Source of the DNA: Cyanobacteria bacterium UBA11153
GTDB taxonomy: Bacteria > Cyanobacteriota > Cyanobacteriia > Cyanobacteriales > Coleofasciculaceae
Assembly: GCA_003511885.1 (NCBI GenBank)
Contig: DOIX01000068.1
Coordinates: forward strand, 8,919-21,424
Direction of reading: 5' to 3'
DNA: 12,506 bases
Positions within the stretch are counted from its first letter, which is position 1. Every line of letters begins with the position of its first letter. Made by a program: the position numbers and the translations under genes. The notes below the pieces were generated by a model. The model searched no databases. It was given only the letters and a program-made list of their open reading frames with translations, and was not told where the DNA came from. Below, piece after piece: positions 6,971-12,506 of this stretch.

Positions 6971-7005
6971 GTGCGTTAATGCCTAATCCTCAAAGCCTAA
7001 CGCAC
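6971..7005. repeat. Second intergenic inverted repeat
   Basis: GTGCGTTA (6971-6978) and TAACGCAC (6998-7005) are a perfect 8-bp inverted pair around a 19-base loop; a few more loop bases (TGCC/GCC region) can pair partly. It lies 31 bases past the first palindrome and 31 bases before the stop of the - strand permease gene. It is probably another dispersed palindromic repeat that also separates converging transcripts. Confidence 0.55.
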
Positions 7006-7036
7006 TCTAAAATATCCAATTATTGAAAATTCATTC

Positions 7037-8560
7037 CTATAATAATTGAAATTTAGACTCTATAAACTCGCGGACAACTTCCTCAACAGGGCGAGATTGA
7101 TTATCTACTTCATAATTCATTTTTTGCATTTCTTCAGTGGAAATTACCCCAGCTAATCCATCAATTACTTCCCGTAACTCTGGATGTTTTTCCAGAATTG
7201 CTTTACTGAAAATCGGGATGGCTTGATAGGGAGGAAAATATTGCTTGTCGTCTTCTAAAATAACTAGTTTTAGTACTGGAATTAAGCCATCTGTAGAGCT
7301 AGCAGCAATTAAATCTACTTTCTTTTCGCTTAAAGCTTTATACATTAATCCTAACTCCATTGGCTGAGGCTGCTTGGCAAATTTTAAGCCATAAGTTTCG
7401 ACTAATCCTGGGTAACCATCGGCTCTATCTAGAAATTCATAGTTAAGCCCCGCAATCATTTGAGGTGTATACTTGGCGGCTTGGGAAAGAGTCTTGATTT
7501 GTAAGCGTTTGGCATCTTCACCTCGGATAATTATCGCAAAGGTATTGTTAAAACCTAAAGGCTGCATGACTTCTATGTTAAATTTGCGATCGTATGCTTC
7601 TTTGACTCGATTGTAGACAGTTTGAGGGTTGCTAATTGGTTTTTCTTTTAAGATAGCCGTAAATGCGGTTCCGGTATATTCGACATAGCCAGCAATTTGT
7701 CTGGCTTTGATGGCTTCATGGCAGATAAAAGTTCCTCCTAAGTTTAAACGACGATCCACTTTTAAGTTAGTATTGGATTCAATATGTTGGGCAAGTAATT
7801 CTCCTAAAATTACTTGTTCGGTAAAGTTTTTCGATCCGATGACAATTGTCGGCTTTGTTTGTTGAGAGATCAAGGTAATTAATCCAACCAACAGTAATGT
7901 TAATAGAGCCAAAATAATGGCAAATTGGGGATGTATTTTGATCTGGTAATTTTTCTGCCTTGGCTGACTTAATATTTTTTCTAACCATCCCAAGGCAAAA
8001 TCTGCCCCTAATGCGATAAAAGTGGCTGGGATTGCCCCAGATAGAATTAACTGATTATTAACTGTAGAAATTCCCCGAAAAATAAATATGCCTAAGCCAC
8101 CACCACCAATCGCTGCGGCAATTGTGGCAATCCCTACGGAAATAACTGTGGCGACTCTCACTCCAGCTAAAATTACACCTAAAGCGAGGGGAATTTCTAC
8201 TTTAAATAGTAATTGCCAGTCTGTCATCCCCATCCCTCTTCCGGCTTCTCGAATTGCAGGATCTACATTATTAATCCCAATATAGGTATTGCGAATGATG
8301 GGAAGTAAGGCGTAGAGAGTTAAAGCGACAATGGCAGGAGTTTTGCCAATTCCGCCGAGAAATGGTACGGAAATAAGGAAACCAAAAATGGCTAAACTGG
8401 GAATGGTTTGAATGGCGTTGGCTAAACCAAGAATTGGTGGGGCAAATTTGGGTTGGCGAGTGATAAAAATTCCTAATGGAATCCCGATGGATATTGCCAC
8501 AACCATGGTGATGGCAACCAATCCTAAATGTTCTAGAGTATGGAAGATAATTTCTGGCAT
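7037..8560 (-). CDS. Osmoprotectant-type ABC permease fused to substrate-binding domain
   Basis: This 507-residue protein joins two parts of a glycine betaine/choline-type (OpuC/ProWX-like) importer. Residues 1-200 are the BPD permease: hydrophobic helices at about 12-34, 48-66, 75-92, 130-160 and 170-192, with the ATPase-contact EAA loop EAGRGMGMTDWQLLFKVEIPLA (105-126). A further span at 212-232 leads into a binding domain (237-507) starting TIVIGSKNFTEQVILGELLA, the OpuAC (PF04069) signature. Tethered binding domains of this kind are known in several bacteria. The solute is not certain; glycine betaine, choline, carnitine or a related compound is likely. The start ATG has no obvious ribosome site. 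It lies 144 bases downstream of the ATPase gene on the same strand, most likely one operon. Confidence 0.93.
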   Translation of the reverse strand: MPEIIFHTLEHLGLVAITMVVAISIGIPLGIFITRQPKFAPPILGLANAIQTIPSLAIFGFLISVPFLGGIGKTPAIVALTLYALLPIIRNTYIGINNVDPAIREAGRGMGMTDWQLLFKVEIPLALGVILAGVRVATVISVGIATIAAAIGGGGLGIFIFRGISTVNNQLILSGAIPATFIALGADFALGWLEKILSQPRQKNYQIKIHPQFAIILALLTLLLVGLITLISQQTKPTIVIGSKNFTEQVILGELLAQHIESNTNLKVDRRLNLGGTFICHEAIKARQIAGYVEYTGTAFTAILKEKPISNPQTVYNRVKEAYDRKFNIEVMQPLGFNNTFAIIIRGEDAKRLQIKTLSQAAKYTPQMIAGLNYEFLDRADGYPGLVETYGLKFAKQPQPMELGLMYKALSEKKVDLIAASSTDGLIPVLKLVILEDDKQYFPPYQAIPIFSKAILEKHPELREVIDGLAGVISTEEMQKMNYEVDNQSRPVEEVVREFIESKFQLL

Positions 8561-8704
8561 TATTGATGAAAATAATTTAGATATGTAACTTAAGTTGATG
8601 TTGGTATTTTTATCTAATTTTTCTCGTAACGCTAATGCCTCTACATAAGCATCTCTCTAATTTTATCCTTTGAAATCACGCCCTATCCCCTCGCAATACA
8701 GCCC

Positions 8705-9466
8705 CTAGTCCATATCTATATCTTCACGATGCAGACAAGTGATAAAAGCTTGTGCTTCTGGATGTTGAGATTGAAGTAATTCGGCTTTAGTTCCTAGTGT
8801 AACTAAACTACCTTCATACATTAACCCAATGCGATTTCCTAAGAAGAAAGCCTCTTGAATATCGTGAGTAACAAAGATAACTGTCTTGCCCAATTGTCTT
8901 TGTAGATAGCGAAACTGCTGTTGTAATTCTAGGCGAGTAATGGGATCTAATGCACCAAAAGGTTCATCCATTAATAATATCGGAGGATCGGCTGCTAACG
9001 CTCTAGCCACGCCGACTCGCTGACGTTGCCCGCCAGATAATTGATGGGGATAGCGTTGGGCAAAGATTTCTGGATCCAGACCAACTAAGTTTAACATTTC
9101 ATTGACTCGCTCCTGAATTTGATTTTCAGTCCACTTTTCCAGTGAGGGTACAATTCCAATATTTTCGCCCACGCTAAAGTGGGGAAATAAGCCAATTTCT
9201 TGGATAACATAGCCGATGCTTCGCCTTAATTTAATAGCATCCCATTCAGTTGTAGGGCGCGAATTTACTAAAACTTGCCCAGATGTGGGGATGAGGAGAT
9301 GATTAATTAATTTCAACGTAGTGGTTTTGCCACTGCCACTACGTCCTAATAAAACGATCGCTTCCCCTTGGTAAATGGCAAGATTTAATTGGCATAAGAG
9401 GGAACGGCGATTAATTTGGAAGCTGACATCTCGAAATTCAACAGCAATTTCTGCGGCTTGAGACAT
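8705..9466 (-). CDS. Osmoprotectant-type ABC transporter ATP-binding subunit
   Basis: This is the ATPase partner of the downstream permease/binding fusion, an OpuCA/ProV-like protein. It has the Walker A motif LLGRSGSGKTTT, Q-loop YVIQEIGLFPH, signature LSGGQRQRVGVARALA, Walker B ILLMDEPFGALDP and switch VTHD. With the ATG at 9466 it has 253 residues; a TTG at 9478 would add four. Classical ProV and OpuCA are longer because of C-terminal CBS domains that sense ionic strength or cyclic-di-AMP; these are absent here, so gating by osmolarity through CBS is not expected in this subunit. No strong ribosome site precedes either start. The upstream region is shared with the divergent zinc-ribbon gene at 9762. 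Confidence 0.94.
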   Translation of the reverse strand: MSQAAEIAVEFRDVSFQINRRSLLCQLNLAIYQGEAIVLLGRSGSGKTTTLKLINHLLIPTSGQVLVNSRPTTEWDAIKLRRSIGYVIQEIGLFPHFSVGENIGIVPSLEKWTENQIQERVNEMLNLVGLDPEIFAQRYPHQLSGGQRQRVGVARALAADPPILLMDEPFGALDPITRLELQQQFRYLQRQLGKTVIFVTHDIQEAFFLGNRIGLMYEGSLVTLGTKAELLQSQHPEAQAFITCLHREDIDMD

Positions 9467-9637
9467 GAGACTTGACAAAGAGAATTGATCCGTAATTTGT
9501 AACTAAGTCGATGGGGAATCTAATTTATTCTACGGGAACGATCGCTAAATAGAGAAAAGTTACGAAAAATTAAATTACTCATCGGATTGAGGATAGGATG
9601 GGATTGCGTTTTTCAGGATTAGGGGAAGAGCATCGGC

Positions 9638-9645
9638 GCGATCGC
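9638..9645. repeat. HIP1 octamer (GCGATCGC), one of six in the window
   Basis: GCGATCGC, the highly iterated palindrome of cyanobacteria, occurs here between genes and also at 758-765, 5480-5487, 5809-5816, 6405-6412 and 12255-12262 inside genes. Chance would give about 0.2 copies in a window of this length, so this alone places the sequence in cyanobacteria. Confidence 0.95.
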
Positions 9646-9647
9646 AA

Positions 9648-9670
9648 CCCTTTACCCTTTGCCCTTTACC
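9648..9670. repeat. Heptamer tandem repeat in the divergent intergenic region
   Basis: CCCTTTA, CCCTTTG and CCCTTTA follow in tandem (9648-9668), two bases after a HIP1 octamer. This is an STRR-type array lying between the ABC ATPase gene (-) and the zinc-ribbon gene (+). The rest of the gap, 9467-9761, showed no gene and no convincing promoter pair. Confidence 0.7.
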
Positions 9671-9761
9671 GTTTATCCTGAGAGGAGACGGCACATTTTG
9701 TCCGGATCGAACAGTCTTCAGGGTGAAAAAAGAGTAAAACCAAATTTTTAGCGTTACCCAC

Positions 9762-10073
9762 ATGAAAAATGGTACATGTCGCGCCTGCGGCTCCCATGAA
9801 GTCAGATCCAATCGGAACCGCAAATTTCCCGCCCTCAATACAATAACACTAACAGTGGGTAGCTCTGTTGCTCGTTATGCTTCCCTCGATACTTATGTTT
9901 GTGTCACTTGTGGCTACGTGGAAAACTATGTCACCTCGACAGAAGATTTAGAGTATATCCAAGAAAATTGGGCATCTGTTGGGGTTAGATACGATAATTC
10001 AGACAGAACTTCAGAGAATGGTTATCGAATGCTGGATCGAGAATTGCTTGGTAGTATAGGGAATGAGGAGTAG
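9762..10073 (+). CDS. Small zinc-ribbon protein of unknown function
   Basis: This 103-residue soluble protein has Cys6-Arg-Ala-Cys9 and Cys47-Val-Thr-Cys50-Gly, a zinc-ribbon arrangement with a 37-residue spacer containing beta-type stretches (TITLTVGSS, DTYVCVTCGY). An acidic helical region (STEDLEYIQENWASVGV) follows, and the tail is polar. The layout resembles small conserved cyanobacterial proteins with no assigned role, and a nucleic-acid or protein contact through the ribbon is possible. The ATG at 9762 places the first Cys pair at a normal distance. The TAG stop and the last residues (SIGNEE) fall in a heptamer array, so the extreme C-terminus may be recent. The gene appears to be transcribed alone. 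Confidence 0.82.
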   Translation: MKNGTCRACGSHEVRSNRNRKFPALNTITLTVGSSVARYASLDTYVCVTCGYVENYVTSTEDLEYIQENWASVGVRYDNSDRTSENGYRMLDRELLGSIGNEE

Positions 10074-10097
10074 GGAATCGGGAGTAGGGAGTAAGGG
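10059..10097. repeat. Heptamer tandem repeat over the zinc-ribbon stop codon
   Basis: Five consecutive 7-base units, GGGAATG, AGGAGTA, GGGAATC, GGGAGTA and GGGAGTA, run from 10059 to 10093 and end in AGGG. The TAG stop (10071-10073) lies at a unit boundary. This is an STRR-type array. Confidence 0.75.
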
Positions 10098-10115
10098 CAG
10101 GATGTTTCTCTGTTA

Positions 10116-10175
10116 AAACTTCAAACTCAACACGAAATTCCTCCCACTACCCTCACTAAACTTAAAACTCAACAC
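10116..10175. repeat. 18-bp direct repeat upstream of the GTPase gene
   Basis: AAACTTCAAACTCAACAC (10116-10133) recurs with one change as AAACTTAAAACTCAACAC (10158-10175). The 42-base period and C/A-rich content fit degenerate intergenic repeat sequence. I saw no promoter motif in this 180-base gap. A regulatory role is possible but unsupported. Confidence 0.5.
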
Positions 10176-10253
10176 TCAAAACTTAATAGTCTCTTTCCAG
10201 TTTCCCCATTTTCCTAGCAAATCTTGGCAGGTTGGCGCAAAATAGAGGTGTAG

Positions 10254-11684
10254 TTGTCCTTTGTGAATCTATCCTTGAGTCAATCTTCTTCCTATCCCAC
10301 CAAACCCAACCGCAATCAACAGCAGGAAAGGGATTTTAACCGCACTCGTGCTAGTTTGCGGCAAGCCCTATCCTGGTACAGTAATTTGCGTCGCCCCAGA
10401 GAAACCTTTCCAGATGTGGAATTGCAGGCTGTATTCAGGAATGAATTGGAGGTTTTGCAGTTTAGCCTCGATAAGCTGGAGCAAAGTGTAATTCGGATTG
10501 CTACTTTTGGTTTGGTAAGTCGTGGTAAATCATCAGTTGTTAATGCTTTAGTAGGACAAAAAGTCTTGCCAACTGGTCCTTTACATGGCGTTACTCAATG
10601 GCCAAAATCAGTCCGCTGGACTCCTATTCATGAGGGGAAAGTACAGATTGAGTTAATTGATACTCCTGGATTAGATGAAATTCAGGGGGAAGCTAGGGCA
10701 CTGATGGCAAAAGATGTAGCTTCCCAAGCAGATTTAATTTTATTTGTGGTGGCAGGGGATATTACTCGTACTGAATACCAAGCACTTGCTGAGTTGCGAC
10801 AATCCCAAAAACCCTTAATTTTAGTATTTAATAAAATAGATCTTTATCCAGAAAAAGATCGAGAAGCGATTTATCAACAATTGCAACAACTGGGCACAGG
10901 TAGCCCTCGGGATCGCCGTTTGCAAAAGTTATTATCACCAGATGAAATTGTTATGGTAGCAGCGGAACCTGCACCTTTGCAAGTTCGGGTAGAATGGCCT
11001 GATGGGAAGGTAACCTTTGAATGGGAAACTCCTCCACCGCAAGTTGATGATTTGAAAGGAAAAATTTTAAATGTTCTCAATCGAGAAGGGAGATATTTGT
11101 TATCTTTAAATGCTCTATTTCAATCCCGGAATGCTCAATCTAATATCGCCAAAAAAATTGTGGAAATCCGGAAAAAAGAAGCGGAAGATTTAATCTGGCG
11201 TTTTGCGAAGTATAAGGCTTTAGGAGTCGCCCTCAATCCGATTGGCTTGTTGGATGTTTTGGGGGGTACTATTGCAGATTTAATTCTGATTCGTTCCCTA
11301 TCTCGACTATATGGTTTGCCCATGACTAGTTATGAAGCGGGACAACTTTGGCGCAAAATAGTTATTAGTTGTGGTGGATTATTATTAGGTGAATTGGGTA
11401 GTAGTGCTATTTTAGGATTGGGTAAAAGTGCTTCTGCTCTTGCGACTACAGTTGATACTCCAGCAGGTTTAGCTGCATATAGTGGTGCTGCTATTACTCA
11501 AGCAGCAATTGCTGGTTATGGTGCTTATGCTGTGGGTAATGCAGCACAGGTTTATTTGGAACAAGGTTGTACTTGGGGACCTTTAGGTGCAAGTACTGTC
11601 ATTCAAGAAATTCTTAATAGTGTGGAAGCAGATACTATTCTGTATCGCTTGCGACAAGAGTTAGGAGAACAACTTAATCGATAG
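10254..11684 (+). CDS. Membrane-associated GTPase with C-terminal DUF697 domain
   Basis: The 476-residue protein combines an Era/dynamin-like G domain with a DUF697 tail. G1 is GLVSRGKS (86-93), G2 probably Thr114, G3 DTPGLDE (136-142) and G4 NKID (193-196). From about 312 the tail has WRFAKYKALGVALNPIGLLDVLGG, then Ala/Gly-rich hydrophobic stretches (368-390, 405-432) that should insert into or bind the membrane. The first 80 residues are polar and helical. Relatives are common in cyanobacteria and of unknown role; membrane remodelling or envelope stress is plausible by analogy only. The start is TTG at 10254, five bases after AGAGGTG; the GTG at 10263 is the alternative. The stop codon lies inside a heptamer array and a long inverted repeat, so transcription probably ends right there. 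Confidence 0.9.
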   Translation: MSFVNLSLSQSSSYPTKPNRNQQQERDFNRTRASLRQALSWYSNLRRPRETFPDVELQAVFRNELEVLQFSLDKLEQSVIRIATFGLVSRGKSSVVNALVGQKVLPTGPLHGVTQWPKSVRWTPIHEGKVQIELIDTPGLDEIQGEARALMAKDVASQADLILFVVAGDITRTEYQALAELRQSQKPLILVFNKIDLYPEKDREAIYQQLQQLGTGSPRDRRLQKLLSPDEIVMVAAEPAPLQVRVEWPDGKVTFEWETPPPQVDDLKGKILNVLNREGRYLLSLNALFQSRNAQSNIAKKIVEIRKKEAEDLIWRFAKYKALGVALNPIGLLDVLGGTIADLILIRSLSRLYGLPMTSYEAGQLWRKIVISCGGLLLGELGSSAILGLGKSASALATTVDTPAGLAAYSGAAITQAAIAGYGAYAVGNAAQVYLEQGCTWGPLGASTVIQEILNSVEADTILYRLRQELGEQLNR

Positions 11685-11765
11685 TTGACAGTTGACAATG
11701 GACAGTTGACAATGGACAATTGACAGGAAGAAAATCTGAGTAACTATCAACTGTCAACTATTTTT
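11681..11765 (+). terminator. Long-stem hairpin with T-run at the GTPase stop codon
   Basis: Bases 11681-11695 and 11747-11761 are perfect inverted copies (15 bp), followed by TTTTT at 11761-11765. The left arm includes the TAG stop of the GTPase gene and the first two heptamers of the array. The loop is about 51 bases, large for a classical terminator, and the internal repeats offer competing pairings. Confidence 0.55.
11683..11726. repeat. Six-unit heptamer tandem repeat
   Basis: AGTTGAC, AGTTGAC, AATGGAC, AGTTGAC, AATGGAC and AATTGAC follow without gaps from 11683 to 11724, all fitting A(A/G)T(T/G)GAC. An inverted segment of the same motif (TCAACTGTCAACTA) lies at 11747-11760. This is an STRR-type array beginning in the GTPase stop codon. 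Confidence 0.85.
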
Positions 11766-11831
11766 GAATTTTAACTTCTTTCACCGAATCTTTAAATTAA
11801 TATTGGCAGATTAAAGATTCTGTAAAATTAG

Positions 11832-11932
11832 AGCAACCGCCAGGGCGGTTAAGACATTCTAAATTCCTCAAACCATTGATTGAAAAGCTTTCTGCTCCAG
11901 CCAAGAGCAATAGCCAATAGTCCCTGGCTATA
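11832..11932. repeat. Dispersed repeat, copy B, between genes
   Basis: This is the second copy of the element at 4148-4237, in the same orientation. Its core 11832-11880 carries the palindrome AACCGCCAGGGCGGTT (11835-11850), one base different from copy A. Weaker similarity continues through a CTTTCT block to TAGTCCCTGGCTATA. Copy B is not part of a gene, which indicates that the unit is an independent repeat rather than a conserved protein end. Confidence 0.7.
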
Positions 11933-11933
11933 C

Positions 11934-11963
11934 TTGACAAAAAATAAATAGAAGTCAAAATAA
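11934..11963 (+). promoter_or_regulatory. Possible promoter of the lipoprotein gene
   Basis: A perfect TTGACA (11934-11939) lies just outside repeat copy B. The best -10 candidates are weak: AAAATA or AAATAA at 17-18 bases spacing, or TAAAGT at 21. The region up to the ATG at 11993 is very A-rich. Only the -35 element is convincing. Confidence 0.35.
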
Positions 11964-11992
11964 AGTTAGATGTAAAAAAAAAATAAATAGCC

Positions 11993-12430
11993 ATGGCTGT
12001 AACCAGAAAAGCTTTGTGTGGATTCTTGGTATTCTGTACCTTGACTCTCTCAGGTTGCGTGCAAACTACCTCAAAACTACAACCATCAGGGGAGTGGATA
12101 CCTGTTGGAGAAACCCAGGAGAAAGACATTATTTCTATAGATACTGGCAAATACAAGAAAGAAAATCAAACGGCTAGTGTTTGGGTACGAGTTGATTACA
12201 GAAACCCGCCTCAGCCGACACTGAATGCGATCCAGTTTTATGGTAAATTTGATTGCGATCGCGAAACGTATCAAATTCAACGGAAAATCCAGTTGGGGCT
12301 AGAGGGAGAAACCCTACAAGATGAAATCATTGAAATGGAATCAAAATCAGCGCCTTCGGATTCTACTGAGGGCGTTGTTTTAGAAAGGGTTTGTTTTGAA
12401 GATAAAACTGAAAATACCAAGGGTTTGTAG
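11993..12430 (+). CDS. Lipoprotein with surface-adhesin-E-like domain
   Basis: This 145-residue precursor has a short lipoprotein signal: Arg5-Lys6, a hydrophobic core, and the lipobox LSGC with Cys22 as the acylation site. The mature part resembles the small adhesin-E type domain (PF16747 pattern): GEWIPVG near 33-39, DIISIDTGKY (45-54), ASVWVRVDY (61-69), a QFYGKFDCDRETYQIQ block (81-96) and a late Cys134 that could pair with Cys88. Such proteins are common in Gram-negatives, and the name does not prove adhesion. No clear ribosome site precedes the ATG, only an A-rich leader. It is likely anchored to a membrane facing the periplasm. I am sure of the lipoprotein class and moderately sure of the domain. 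Confidence 0.82.
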   Translation: MAVTRKALCGFLVFCTLTLSGCVQTTSKLQPSGEWIPVGETQEKDIISIDTGKYKKENQTASVWVRVDYRNPPQPTLNAIQFYGKFDCDRETYQIQRKIQLGLEGETLQDEIIEMESKSAPSDSTEGVVLERVCFEDKTENTKGL

Positions 12431-12460
12431 GTTAAGCTACTACGCATTTAATTTGTATAT

Positions 12461-12492
12461 CCCCACACCCTACACCCCACACCCCACACCCC
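12461..12492. repeat. C-rich heptamer tandem repeat at the window end
   Basis: ACACCCT followed by three ACACCCC units runs from 12465 to 12492, preceded by CCCC. It is an STRR-type array 30 bases past the lipoprotein stop. No gene is visible between 12431 and the window end. Confidence 0.85.
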
Positions 12493-12506
12493 TTTCGATA
12501 AATTTA

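Larger units (their letters stand above)
11766..11992. other. Remainder of the gap between GTPase and lipoprotein genes
   Basis: Counting from the GTPase stop at 11684 the gap is 308 bases. After the heptamer array and hairpin it contains about 65 bases of AT-rich sequence, repeat copy B (11832-11932), and an A-rich stretch leading to the lipoprotein ATG. A reading frame exists on the - strand here (11797-12156), but it overlaps the lipoprotein gene antisense and has no coding character. Confidence 0.6.

Noticed and set aside
9575..9838. 87-codon frame on the - strand upstream of and into the zinc-ribbon gene
   Set aside because: It crosses a heptamer array and a HIP1 site, overlaps the zinc-ribbon gene and has no recognisable domain.
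11683..11760. Possible CRISPR-like array after the GTPase gene
   Set aside because: The units are contiguous heptamers without spacers, so it is a simple tandem repeat.
11797..12156. 119-codon frame on the - strand across repeat copy B and the lipoprotein start
   Set aside because: It overlaps a well-supported lipoprotein gene antisense, covers repeat DNA and shows no family motif. Its INGL...LE segment resembles the AAG-like C-terminus only because both lie in the repeat.

Overview
The window looks like a stretch of a filamentous (Oscillatoria/Nostoc-type) cyanobacterial chromosome. The evidence is six perfect copies of the HIP1 octamer GCGATCGC in 12.5 kb, five separate arrays of 7-nt tandem repeats (STRR type), REP-like palindromes between genes, a Uma2-family (DUF820) gene and a DUF697 GTPase. 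Base composition is AT-rich and looks even throughout. I saw no transposase, phage gene, CRISPR array, tRNA or rRNA.

Left part (1-3530, all + strand): a secreted ChaN-like haem-binding protein; a Uma2 nuclease-fold protein with its own -10 box and ribosome site; a two-gene unit with a 53-residue Pmp3/YqaE membrane peptide and a zinc-ribbon two-span membrane protein; a gene of unknown function whose reading frame is broken or shifted at an A6 run; and a small NTF2/ketosteroid-isomerase-like protein.

Middle (3610-6902): on the - strand, an adenosine-specific kinase (PF04008 type) behind a clear promoter, preceded by a 292-residue protein that I read as a divergent alkyladenine-DNA-glycosylase (AAG/MPG)-like domain with a helix-turn-helix tail. 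An acetyltransferase (GNAT) diverges from it across only 18 bp. Then comes proA, complete, for proline synthesis.

Right part (7037-12506): on the - strand, a two-gene osmoprotectant-type ABC importer (ATPase, then a permease fused to its own substrate-binding domain) converges on proA across two palindromes. On the + strand follow a small zinc-ribbon protein, a DUF697 membrane GTPase ending in a long inverted repeat, and an adhesin-E-like lipoprotein.

Proline synthesis, quaternary-amine uptake and a Pmp3 peptide could all serve osmotic adjustment, but the sequence does not show that they are co-regulated. The most interesting items are the AAG-like/HTH protein, whose last ~23 codons lie in a dispersed repeat with a second copy near 11.9 kb; the frame-broken gene at 2596-3110, with an A_AAA_AAT slippery heptamer exactly at the break; and the repeated overlap of heptamer arrays with stop codons.
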